NCBI GenBank assembly: GCA_020344215.1
Contig: CP070815.1
Location: forward strand, 790,934-837,737
Length of the DNA stretch: 46,804 nucleotides
Origin: Gemmatimonadota bacterium
Lineage (GTDB): Bacteria; Gemmatimonadota; Gemmatimonadetes; Palauibacterales; KS3-K002
Direction of reading: 5' to 3'
How positions within the stretch are numbered: position 1 is the first letter of the stretch; every line of letters starts with the position of its first letter. The position numbers and the translations under genes were made by a program. The notes beneath the pieces were generated by a model. It saw only the letters and a program-made list of their open reading frames with translations. It did no database searches and had not been told where the DNA came from. This document shows, one piece after another, positions 17,607 to 26,701 of the stretch.

Positions 17607-18251
17607 TTGAACAGCGACCCGTTCGCCGTAGCGCGGCTAGACATGGTGGACCGACAGATCCGGCGCCGAGGGATCTCGGAGCCCAAGGTGCTGGAGGCCA
17701 TGGAGCGCGTCGAGCGGCATCGCTTCGTTCCCGAGGATCACCGCCAGCTCGCCTACGAAGACTCCGCCCTGCCTATCGGCTCCGGCCAGTCGATCTCCCA
17801 GCCCTATATTGTCGCCGCCATGACCGAGGCTCTCGAGCTGGCCAGCGGCTGCCGGGTGCTCGAAGTGGGTACCGGCAGCGGATACCAGACGGCGGTGCTT
17901 GCCGAGTTCGCCGCCGAAGTATTCACGATCGAGCGGCTGCCGGAACTGTCAGCCGCAGCTCAGACCGTCCTCGAAGCGCTGGACTACGACAACATCGAGT
18001 TCAGGGTGGGAGACGGCTCGAGAGGCTGGCCGGAGGAGGCACCCTTCGACGGGATCATGGTGACCGCCGCCGCCGCGAGGGTGCCCGAGCAGCTGCTCGA
18101 GCAGTTGGCCGAGGGCTCGTGCTTGGTGATTCCCGTCGGTGGACCACCTGATCAGGACCTCTTACAGATTCGACGCAGCGGGAACGACTTCGAGAGGAAG
18201 TTCATCACCAGGTGCAGGTTTGTGCCGCTGATAGAGGACGAAGCATCCTAG
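17607..18251 (+). CDS. pcm: Protein-L-isoaspartate O-methyltransferase
   Basis: Pcm methylates L-isoaspartyl residues in aged proteins with S-adenosylmethionine, starting their repair. The 214-residue protein has ALPIGSGQSISQPYIVAAM (55-73), the SAM-binding motif VLEVGTGSG (84-92), FTIERLPEL and the C-terminal VIPVGGP. The start is TTG 17607 with GGAGG just upstream at short spacing; an ATG at codon 13 is an alternative. It is divergent from selD, sharing a gap of about 107 bases that holds a possible -10 box (TATGAT). Confidence 0.93.
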   Translation: MNSDPFAVARLDMVDRQIRRRGISEPKVLEAMERVERHRFVPEDHRQLAYEDSALPIGSGQSISQPYIVAAMTEALELASGCRVLEVGTGSGYQTAVLAEFAAEVFTIERLPELSAAAQTVLEALDYDNIEFRVGDGSRGWPEEAPFDGIMVTAAAARVPEQLLEQLAEGSCLVIPVGGPPDQDLLQIRRSGNDFERKFITRCRFVPLIEDEAS

Positions 18252-18296
18252 GGGGACAACCAGGGTGAGCAGGGCGGGCTCCGAATTCTGACTGTA

Positions 18297-18363
18297 GGTT
18301 ACCGAACACCCAAATGGTCAGCGATTTGGGAATCCGCTATTCAGCGTTGAACATTCGGCACTC
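18297..18363. repeat. Heptameric-repeat element (copy 3)
   Basis: This lies between the convergent pcm and batD-batE genes. It contains a 7-bp hairpin CCCAAAT/ATTTGGG (18309-18330). Four 7-base units follow in tandem: GCTATTC, AGCGTTG, AACATTC, GGCACTC (18336-18363). The units match the right-arm class of copy 1. No T-tract terminator is present. Confidence 0.6.
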
Positions 18364-18372
18364 GTAGCTCGC

Positions 18373-20820
18373 CTAGCGAATCAGTTCGACCTGCGCCTTC
18401 TCGACCCAGCCTTCGCTCTCACCCCCGCGGGAGACCCTGAGCCAGTCGCCACGTGCTTCCTGGACACGGTAGCCGATCCCCGGCGCAGGAGTGGCCAAGG
18501 TCTCGCTCTGACGCACCGGGCCCGCTCGCAGCGCGGCGTCGGGTGCGGCGATGATGGCGTACTCGGAACGCGGATAGAGCATGAGTGCCGCGCAGAGGAC
18601 CGCGAGGGTGAGGGCCGCGCCTCCGGCGAAGGCCAGTGACGCCTTCCGCCAGCGCTGTCGGGCGATGAGCGCACCACAGCCGCCGAGCCAGAAGAGCATG
18701 ACGAGCAACGCCAGCTCATCGCGGGAGAGCGGGACGGGGGGGAGCGCACTTCCGATTACCGGGTCATCTTCGACGACGAGGCGTAGATTGAACCGCGCGT
18801 CGCCGTCGCGCGGTCGGATACGCAGCGTCCGCACCCAATAGGCCACAGCCCTCCCCCCGTCATCGAGCTCGTAGTAGACATTCCCCAGGTTGTAGAGAAG
18901 ACTCGGGTCATTGGGTCGGACTTCAAGCACCCGCTCGAACAATACGGCCGCCGCAGCGTACTCACCGCGCCCGTACGCGCTGACACCCTCCTGGAACCAG
19001 CGTGCCACCGCCCCGTCCAGCGCACCGCGCTGTGCCGCCGCCCCCGCGGGCGAGAGAGCTACGAGGCCGATCGCCAGCAGTGTCAGCGCCCCGCTCCCCG
19101 GCGACCTTCGCAACCGCTTCTCGGAGACAGCCTCCTTGTCCACGAGAGCGAGAAGTCCCTCGGCCTGCGACAGCATCTCGCGAGCCGTCTCCGCGCCGGG
19201 TGGATCCGGCGCGTAACGGAGGCGCCCACACTCCTCGAGCATCGCTATGACTTCAAGGGCTACCGGCGGAGGCACACCCGCGTCTTCAAGGGTGTGCTGG
19301 ACCTGGACGACGCCCCGGGTCGGCAGATCGGGTAGATGGAGCCGCCAACCGAGCCAAGCGAGGACCGCAGCTCGTAGCCCGCCGAAAAAGGCAGTGTCAC
19401 CCGATTCGGCCAGCGGCTTCAACTCGCGCAGCGCCCGGCTACGACGCTGCGGACGGCTACGCGTCAGCGACGGCACACGACTTTGGTAACGGCCGAAAGC
19501 CAAGAAGCCCACCAGGATGATGACCGGGACGGTCTGAACGAGCCAGAAGAGCGGTGCTCGGTACAGGTCGAGCGGCTGCCGGCCGGGTCGTGCTTTCACG
19601 AAGCGAACGGCCGTTCCTCCGGGCGCACCCGCGCTCAGCGCAGCGGCGGGGGCAGGCTCGACGAGCAGAGTCACCGGGTCGGTTCGCGCGGTGCGGTAGG
19701 TTGCCTCCAGCGGGTCGAAATACGGCAGCCGCAGCACCGGGAGCACGTGCTGGCCCGCCTGCTCCGGAACGAGCACCCAGGAGAAGCGCTTATGCCCGGC
19801 AAACTCGGTCCCACGCAACTGCACCTCGGCATCCTCGCCACCTTCATAGACACGGATGCCCGGGATCTCGGGCAGCTCGGGTCGGGCGAGCGAACTCAGG
19901 TTGCCCGTGCCCCGCACTTCCAGAATCAGGTTGACGGCTTCCCCGGCTCGCAGGTCGGATCGATCGAACCAGACCTCGGTCTCGTAGCGGCCGACGGCGC
20001 CAGCAAAGTCCGGCGGCACGCCTTCGGAAGGTAGCGGTCGAACCACGACGGTTGCCGGCGCGCTCTCGACCTGGAAGGTCTCGGGCGCGTAGATAAGCCC
20101 GCGCCGCACCTCGTAGATGACGGCGGCGGGAGGTATGCGAATCGTCCCGGGGCTCAAGGGGAACAGGGCGCGCCGGTAAACCTGCACGAAGTACTCACGC
20201 CTACCCACCACGCGTCGCTCCGGCCGGTCCGAGCCCGGCAGGTCCGCCGTCCAGAACCCTTGGAGCTCCGGCGGCCTATACTCCGGCTGCCGCTGCAAGC
20301 GATTGCGGACCAGCGGATCGAAGAAGGCGCCGACGGTGAGCGTGACCTGCTGACCCACGTAGGCGGTCTCAGGCTCCAACCACAGCCGAACGGCGACTTC
20401 CTCCTCCGGTCTCGGGCCCAGCCGGCCCGGAAGACTCAGGGTCGTCCCCTCACTCTCAACAACGAGGCCGAGTGCCTCGGTCTCATATAGAGCACCGTCA
20501 ACGGAGATGCGGACCGGCGGGATCGTGAACTCACCGGCCTGTAGTGCCCTGAGCGTGTACTCGCGCGAGAACTCGCGCACCGCACCCAGCGAAGGGGAAT
20601 AGCGGAAAGAGGAGCGGTCCGTGCTCGACAGGAGCTCGAGTCCGGTCAGCCTCGGGTCCTCGATCTCGGGGCTGCGCAAGCTGGGCGCACGCAGCGTGAC
20701 GGTAAGCAGCAGCGTCTCCCCCACCACGGCCGTCGACCGGTTGAGGGAGGCGTTCACCCGGACTTCCTGGTCCTGTCCCGTTAACAGCGTCAGCAGCAGA
20801 AGCGACAGCACCCGTCTCAT
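18373..20820 (-). CDS. BatD-BatE fusion: membrane-anchored BatD followed by TPR/SH3 BatE
   Basis: The 815-residue product joins two proteins that are usually separate in Bat operons. Residues 1-20 are a signal peptide. BatD-type beta domains run from about 22 to 400 (VGETLLLTVTLRAPSL). A transmembrane helix lies near 420-445 and a cytosolic helical region extends to about 570. The second part has a hydrophobic segment near 578-595 and TPR repeats near 606-680 (YLLYNLGNVYYEL-like pattern). A helix near 700-740 and a C-terminal SH3-like domain (GYRVQEARGDWLRVSRGGESEGWV) close the protein. The start ATG shares one base with the batC stop. Role is inferred as the envelope part of the MoxR/Bat system. 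Confidence 0.82.
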   Translation of the reverse strand: MRRVLSLLLLTLLTGQDQEVRVNASLNRSTAVVGETLLLTVTLRAPSLRSPEIEDPRLTGLELLSSTDRSSFRYSPSLGAVREFSREYTLRALQAGEFTIPPVRISVDGALYETEALGLVVESEGTTLSLPGRLGPRPEEEVAVRLWLEPETAYVGQQVTLTVGAFFDPLVRNRLQRQPEYRPPELQGFWTADLPGSDRPERRVVGRREYFVQVYRRALFPLSPGTIRIPPAAVIYEVRRGLIYAPETFQVESAPATVVVRPLPSEGVPPDFAGAVGRYETEVWFDRSDLRAGEAVNLILEVRGTGNLSSLARPELPEIPGIRVYEGGEDAEVQLRGTEFAGHKRFSWVLVPEQAGQHVLPVLRLPYFDPLEATYRTARTDPVTLLVEPAPAAALSAGAPGGTAVRFVKARPGRQPLDLYRAPLFWLVQTVPVIILVGFLAFGRYQSRVPSLTRSRPQRRSRALRELKPLAESGDTAFFGGLRAAVLAWLGWRLHLPDLPTRGVVQVQHTLEDAGVPPPVALEVIAMLEECGRLRYAPDPPGAETAREMLSQAEGLLALVDKEAVSEKRLRRSPGSGALTLLAIGLVALSPAGAAAQRGALDGAVARWFQEGVSAYGRGEYAAAAVLFERVLEVRPNDPSLLYNLGNVYYELDDGGRAVAYWVRTLRIRPRDGDARFNLRLVVEDDPVIGSALPPVPLSRDELALLVMLFWLGGCGALIARQRWRKASLAFAGGAALTLAVLCAALMLYPRSEYAIIAAPDAALRAGPVRQSETLATPAPGIGYRVQEARGDWLRVSRGGESEGWVEKAQVELIR

Positions 20821-21554
20821 CACCAATCCGGACCCGCAGCCCGCCGCCGCTGGCGTTTCAGTTTCTCGCGCTGCAAGCTTCGCTCTCGTTCCTCGACAGC
20901 CCGGAGTATCTGCTCTGCAAGCTCCAACGGGAACGGGGGCTCGGCCAGTTCGGCGGCGGCGCTGCTCGGACGTTCGGAGCCACCGGGCTGCGGGAACGGC
21001 GCGGCACCTTCACCCTCGCTCGGCCGCTGCCGCTCGCCGGTGCGCGCCTGCTGCGGCGAATCCTGCGGCTGCTCCCCGGAGCCGGCGAGCGGCCGGTGGT
21101 TCCGCTCCATCTCCTGTAGTCGGCGCATGGCGAGCTCGAGGTTCCACCTGGCGTCCTCGTTGCCCGGGTCGAGCAGCAACGATCTGCGGTACGCCTCGAT
21201 GGCAGCACGTACGTTCTCAGCGGTCAGCGAGCCGCCTTGCGCCAACGTGTTCCCCAGGTTGTAGAAGGCGCGGGCGCGGAGTTCTGGAGACTGGGCCCGC
21301 AGAGCGCTCTCCAGAAAGTTCTGCGCTTCCTGGCTCTCGCCGACCCGGAACAGCGCTGTCCCCAGGTTGTATTCCAGCTGCGGAGTGGCCCCGCCGCGGA
21401 GCAGCGCGGCGCGGTACCGTTGAACGGCCTTCGGGTAGTCGCCATCACGATAGGCCCGGTTCCCGCGCGGCTCCTGGCCCCAGAACCGGAACCCCAGGAG
21501 AACGGCGGTCAGCACGATCGGCAGCGCCAGCCTTCTGGGAGCCGCACTCTTCAT
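20820..21554 (-). CDS. batC: BatC-like TPR protein
   Basis: The 244-residue protein starts at ATG 21554, overlapping batB as ATGA. The frame is open upstream only as a shadow. A hydrophobic N-terminal anchor (about 10-22) is followed by TPR repeats: GNRAYRDGDYPKAVQRYRAAL, LEYNLGTALFRVGESQEA, AFYNLGNTLAQGG and AIEAYRRSLLLDPGNEDARWNLELA. The C-terminal half is low-complexity, rich in P, S, E and Q, ending in a basic helix. This is the BatC layout. It probably scaffolds protein interactions at the inner membrane with BatA and BatB. Confidence 0.82.
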   Translation of the reverse strand: MKSAAPRRLALPIVLTAVLLGFRFWGQEPRGNRAYRDGDYPKAVQRYRAALLRGGATPQLEYNLGTALFRVGESQEAQNFLESALRAQSPELRARAFYNLGNTLAQGGSLTAENVRAAIEAYRRSLLLDPGNEDARWNLELAMRRLQEMERNHRPLAGSGEQPQDSPQQARTGERQRPSEGEGAAPFPQPGGSERPSSAAAELAEPPFPLELAEQILRAVEERERSLQREKLKRQRRRAAGPDW

Positions 21555-22564
21555 CGCTGTCGCCTCCACGCCCACGCCCAGTCCATCATCAGAAGCAGCA
21601 GCGCCCCGGCCGCGAACCACTGGAATCTCGGCGACCAGCGCACCCCCCGCGTCACCGTGCCTCGACCCTCACGCAACTCGGCCAGCTCGGCGAGGACGCG
21701 GCTGACACCGCCCTCATCAACTCGTGCCCAGAACCCGCCGGTCGCTCGCGCGGCGCTGGCCAGCGGTTCGGAGCGCAGCCGGCTCAACACCACCTCGTCA
21801 TTCGAGTCGAGCTTGTACCCGGAGAGCCGCTCTCCCGTACCGTCGTATCGTGGGATCGGCTCACCCTGCTCGCCACCGACGCCGAGAGCGTAGATGTGGA
21901 TCCGCTGCGACGCCGCCGAACGTGCCGCCTCCAGCACGTCTCTCTCTCGGTCGTGTGACTCGCCGTCGCTCAGGATCACGACCGCACGGTCGCCACCTTC
22001 GGAGCCGGCCGCCTGTAGCAACGACACCGCCAGACGTATCGCTTCCGCCGGCGACGAGCCCGGCGTGCCGGCCATGGTCGGATCGAGGGCGTCCAGATAG
22101 AGATGAATCGCGCCATGATCGATGGTGAGCGGCGACATGAGGTAGCTGGCGCCAGCGAAGGCGATGACACCGATGCGGTGCCCCGCCAGTTCGGTCACCA
22201 GTCGGCGCGCCTCCAAGCGCTCCCGCTCCAGCCGGTTCGGACGCACGTCCTCCGCCCACATCGACTCCGAGATATCGAGCGCCAAGATGATGCTCAGGGC
22301 ACGCGTCTGTTCCTCGACCTCCTGCGCGCCCCACTGCGGCCCGGCCAGCGCCAGCCCCATGAGTGCCAGCGACGTGCCAATCAAGGCGGCGCGCCGGTAA
22401 GGCGACCCGGTGAGATCGACGCGCGTCAGACGTTCCAGCATGCCCGAACTGCCCAGTGAGTCGAGCGCGGCTCGGCGCCGCCTGTTCCAGAGGTAGACGA
22501 GGCCCACGCCGGCTGCGGCGGCCAGCAGGCCAATCCATACCCAGGCAGCGTACTCAAGCCTCAC
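21551..22564 (-). CDS. batB: BatB, membrane-anchored von Willebrand factor A protein
   Basis: The 337-residue protein starts at GTG 22564. It has two N-terminal hydrophobic helices (about 7-25 and 58-76), a VWA domain from about 90 to 290, and a C-terminal helix near 315-331. The metal-ion-dependent adhesion site is DISES at 97-101, with GTPGSSPAEAI and ILSDGESHD completing it. This two-plus-one helix arrangement is typical of BatA/BatB (aerotolerance operon). It follows batA after 31 bases. Confidence 0.87.
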   Translation of the reverse strand: MRLEYAAWVWIGLLAAAAGVGLVYLWNRRRRAALDSLGSSGMLERLTRVDLTGSPYRRAALIGTSLALMGLALAGPQWGAQEVEEQTRALSIILALDISESMWAEDVRPNRLERERLEARRLVTELAGHRIGVIAFAGASYLMSPLTIDHGAIHLYLDALDPTMAGTPGSSPAEAIRLAVSLLQAAGSEGGDRAVVILSDGESHDRERDVLEAARSAASQRIHIYALGVGGEQGEPIPRYDGTGERLSGYKLDSNDEVVLSRLRSEPLASAARATGGFWARVDEGGVSRVLAELAELREGRGTVTRGVRWSPRFQWFAAGALLLLMMDWAWAWRRQR

Positions 22565-22595
22565 CGGCTATTCCCTCGAAATCGTGCCCAGCACT

Positions 22596-23570
22596 TCATA
22601 CGTACAGCGGGTGCCGTCTCACTCGAAAAGCCCACTCCCCGACCACGAAGGCCAGCGCCAGCAGGATGAACGGTCGGAACTGCTCGCTGAACTCCATGTA
22701 ACGTCGAACGTAGACCGGCGTCTTCTCGAGCTCGTCGATCTGCCGGTAGATCTCTTCCAGCGCCCTGGCGTTCGTGGCCCGAAAGTACTGTCCGCCGGTG
22801 ATCGCCGCGATCTGGCGGAGGAGGTCCTCGTCCAGATGCACACGCATGTTCGCGTACTCCGTGCCCAGCGGCCCTGGGCCGATCGGTACCGGTGCCACCC
22901 CCTCGGAGCCAACGCCGACCGTGTACGTGCGGATACCGTACGCCGCTGCGGCGCGTGCGGCGGTAATCGGATCGACTTCACCGCGGTTGTTCTCACCGTC
23001 GGTCAACAGAATCACGACCCGCGAGCTACCGGGGGTGCGACGCAATCGGTTGGCCGCAGTGGCCAGCGCCGTGCCGATTGCCGTGCCGTCCTCCAACAGA
23101 TCCACCTGCAGGTTCTCGATCGCACGCTCGAGGATCCGATAGTCGACGGTCACGGGCACTTGCGTCAGCGCTTCGCCGGCGAAGACCAGCAGGGCGATAC
23201 GGTCGTACTTGCGGTTCCTGACGAACTCGAGCACGGTGCGCTTGGCTACCTCCAAGCGATCCAGCGGCTGCATATCGAGGGCGAGCATCGAGCTGGATAT
23301 GTCCATCACCAGGGCGATGGCGATCCCCTCGGCCTCAACCTCTTCGGTCGTTACCCCGGTCTGAGGCCGGGCCAGCGCGAAGATCAGCGACAGCACGGCC
23401 AGGCCTCGCAACAGCGGCGGCACCTGCGAAGCCCAGCGGCTGATCCCCCTCCCGGCACGCGCGGCGACCTCGCCCCTCGAGTAGCGGAAACCGCCCCGCT
23501 CTCTGCGCCAGAGCCACCAGAGGGGGAAGACGATCAGCAGGAGGAACGCCCAGGGGTTCTCGAACGTCAT
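22596..23570 (-). CDS. batA: BatA, membrane-anchored von Willebrand factor A protein
   Basis: The 324-residue protein begins with the classic BatA start MTFENPWAFLLL and a first helix at about 6-22. A second helix covers about 53-68. The VWA domain has MIDAS DISSS at 90-94, EDGTAIGTALATAANRLR and LLTDGENNRGEVDP. A final helix is near 300-318. It is paralogous to the following batB gene and overlaps the DUF4381-like gene as ATGA. In Bacteroides the Bat operon affects oxygen tolerance; its biochemical role is unresolved. Confidence 0.88.
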   Translation of the reverse strand: MTFENPWAFLLLIVFPLWWLWRRERGGFRYSRGEVAARAGRGISRWASQVPPLLRGLAVLSLIFALARPQTGVTTEEVEAEGIAIALVMDISSSMLALDMQPLDRLEVAKRTVLEFVRNRKYDRIALLVFAGEALTQVPVTVDYRILERAIENLQVDLLEDGTAIGTALATAANRLRRTPGSSRVVILLTDGENNRGEVDPITAARAAAAYGIRTYTVGVGSEGVAPVPIGPGPLGTEYANMRVHLDEDLLRQIAAITGGQYFRATNARALEEIYRQIDELEKTPVYVRRYMEFSEQFRPFILLALAFVVGEWAFRVRRHPLYV

Positions 23571-24613
23571 GGCGCTTTCGCCTCCGGTTCACCGGGTGGA
23601 TCACCGGCGGCCCGCTCCGAGAACATGTCATCCAGATCGGCCAGCGTCCCGGCTTCCAGCTCCGCCAGAGCCTCGAACCCGAGGTCGCCGACTGCTTCCT
23701 CCGCAGGCTCAGGCTCCGGTACCAGGCGCTCGAATTCGACGAGCCAGATCCGGGCCGCATCGAGGGCTCGTGCCGCCTGCGCGCGTGACGGTCTCCGGCG
23801 CGCGAACTTCACCAGGTCCGCGCCGGCGAGCAGCCCGCCCAGACTGCGGATTTGGGCGTCGCGCACGCCATCACGCCCGACCAGCTCCATGAGCTCGGTC
23901 GTGGTCAGGTCAAGACTCCAGGCTGCGTCGCTGCCGGCAAGGAAGTCGCGGAGTACTTGCGAGAGGCCGGCATAGAAGCCCTTTAGCTCTCCAGCCTCCA
24001 CCAGTCCGCTCGCTTCCAGTCGCGCGAGCGCTTCCAGGGCACGCTGGCGGGGTGACTTGGCCGGCGGTAGCGGCACGGCCGGTACCGCCGCACGTCGCCT
24101 CACGTGGAAGAACGTCACCATCACCAGAGCCAGCAGCGCTCCCAGCGCCGCCAGCTTCTCGCCCAGGCTCCAGTTCGGACCCAGCACATCGGACGGCTGC
24201 TTCCAGCCGAGGCTATCCACCGCGGCCTCGGTAGGCAGAATCGAGACCACGTGCAGACTGACATCGGGCAGCGGGATGCGCAGCTCGGCCGCTTCGGTCA
24301 CCACCCTGATCTGGGCGGGCGGCAGGATCTGATCGCCGAACTCCCACGCCGCCAGCTCGTAGCGGGCCGAGCGGACTCCGCGATCGGCGTCACGTGCTGG
24401 GGGACCGAGCGCGGTGATCGCCCCGGTATCCGGGAGCAGAGGAAATACGACTTCGGCGTCGCCGCTCACTCCGGCGACGCTGACGGTGAGTGTCAGCCGC
24501 TCGCCGATACGGACCGAGTCGGGTGCGAGGGCCACACGCACCTGCACCCCGGCGGGATCTCCGGCCACAGCTTGTACGATCAGCCCGATGGCAGCGACGA
24601 CGGCGAAGCTCAT
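23567..24613 (-). CDS. DUF4381-like membrane protein of the Bat cluster
   Basis: The 348-residue protein has a signal peptide (about 1-18), a beta-rich periplasmic region resembling BatD modules (RIGERLTLTVSVAGVSGDAEVVFPLL), a transmembrane helix near 172-190, and a cytosolic helical domain to about 300. It ends in an acidic tail. The layout is that of a small BatD/DUF4381 protein, usually found with DUF58 and BatA. Its start overlaps the DUF58 gene and its stop overlaps batA, both as ATGA. The family call is from layout and context. Confidence 0.65.
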   Translation of the reverse strand: MSFAVVAAIGLIVQAVAGDPAGVQVRVALAPDSVRIGERLTLTVSVAGVSGDAEVVFPLLPDTGAITALGPPARDADRGVRSARYELAAWEFGDQILPPAQIRVVTEAAELRIPLPDVSLHVVSILPTEAAVDSLGWKQPSDVLGPNWSLGEKLAALGALLALVMVTFFHVRRRAAVPAVPLPPAKSPRQRALEALARLEASGLVEAGELKGFYAGLSQVLRDFLAGSDAAWSLDLTTTELMELVGRDGVRDAQIRSLGGLLAGADLVKFARRRPSRAQAARALDAARIWLVEFERLVPEPEPAEEAVGDLGFEALAELEAGTLADLDDMFSERAAGDPPGEPEAKAP

Positions 24614-25515
24614 CGTGCGAGTTTGCGCTCCCGTGCCCGAAAGAAGCTGATGAGCGGCGGCACGTACGAACGGTCCGTCTCGATCTCGATCTGATCGATC
24701 GACAGACGTCTCAGTAACCGGCTCAGGCGCGCCCCTTCCTCGGTAACCAGGTACTCGAACTGCTCCCTCACAAAACGATCCCCGGAGTCGAGGACGATGC
24801 GTCGATCGGATTCCGCGTCGAACAGCTCCAAGAACCCTACGTCGGGTAGCTCGCGCTCCCGCGGATCCGAGACGGTGATGGCGACCACGTCGTGCCTGCG
24901 ACTAATGACCTTGAGTGGCTTCTCGAAGCCGGTGTCGAGGAAGTCGGAGATCAAGAAGATGATGGCCCGGTGGCGTAATATCCGGCCGGCGTAGTCGAGG
25001 GCTTCCGATAGATCGGTTCCGCGACCCGACGGCTCGAAGGCCAGCAGGTCCCTTATGAGTCGCAGCGCGTGCCGTCGGCCTTTCTTCGGCGGCACGAACT
25101 GCTCGATCCTGTCAGTGAACAGCAGCAGGCCGACCCGGTCGTTGTTCTTGATTGCAGCCATGGCGATCACCGCCGCGATCTCCGCAGCGACCTCGGCTTT
25201 GAACCGCCCCCGCGTACCGAACTGAGCCGAGCCCGAGAGGTCGACCGCGAAGAGGACTGTGAGCTCTCGTTCTTCGGTATACTCCTTGACGTACGGGTGC
25301 CCCATGCGGGCCGAGACGTTCCAATCGATCGTGCGGAAGTCGTCGCCCGGGGCATACTCGCGCACCTCGGCGAACTCCATCCCCTTACCCTTGAAGACCG
25401 ACTGATACTCGCCGCTGAACAGCGTGTTGACCAAGCCACGTGTCCGTAGCTCGATGAGTTTTACCTGGCGGAGAACCTCTCTCGGTACAGTCTTCGCTCC
25501 GGGCGACCGATCCAT
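24610..25515 (-). CDS. DUF58 protein with VWA-like domain
   Basis: The 301-residue soluble protein carries the DUF58 core GMEFAEVREYAPGDDFRTIDW (46-65, the region that defines the family). It also has a VWA-like MIDAS DLSGS at 92-96 and RGTDLSEALDY further on. DUF58 proteins nearly always neighbour MoxR ATPases and Bat proteins, as here, and are thought to be their substrates or partners. It lacks the N-terminal transmembrane helices of long DUF58 proteins. It lies 108 bases after moxR, a gap filled by a repeat element. Confidence 0.87.
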   Translation of the reverse strand: MDRSPGAKTVPREVLRQVKLIELRTRGLVNTLFSGEYQSVFKGKGMEFAEVREYAPGDDFRTIDWNVSARMGHPYVKEYTEERELTVLFAVDLSGSAQFGTRGRFKAEVAAEIAAVIAMAAIKNNDRVGLLLFTDRIEQFVPPKKGRRHALRLIRDLLAFEPSGRGTDLSEALDYAGRILRHRAIIFLISDFLDTGFEKPLKVISRRHDVVAITVSDPRERELPDVGFLELFDAESDRRIVLDSGDRFVREQFEYLVTEEGARLSRLLRRLSIDQIEIETDRSYVPPLISFFRARERKLAR

Positions 25516-25534
25516 CTCAGTTAGCAGCAGGCAT

Positions 25535-25596
25535 CCGGGATAGTCGGGTTCCGAATGCTTGTTGTAGAACAGCGAATGCCGAATCCCGAGGAATGA
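25535..25596. repeat. Heptameric-repeat element inside the Bat operon (copy 4)
   Basis: This lies in the 108-base gap between moxR and the DUF58 gene, which are both read on the minus strand. It holds CGGGTTCCGAATGC (25545-25558), and after 15 bases GAATGCC GAATCCC GAGGAAT (25574-25594). The two parts are roughly complementary and could form a hairpin in the operon transcript. It is the only copy found inside a clear operon. Confidence 0.55.
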
Positions 25597-25623
25597 CAGT
25601 ACACTCTTGTCGATGGCTGCCGC

Positions 25624-26658
<1,035 letters not shown>

Positions 26659-26701
26659 TCCACACTCGTGCTAGTTGGCGTCCACCTGCAGACAGAACGG
26701 C

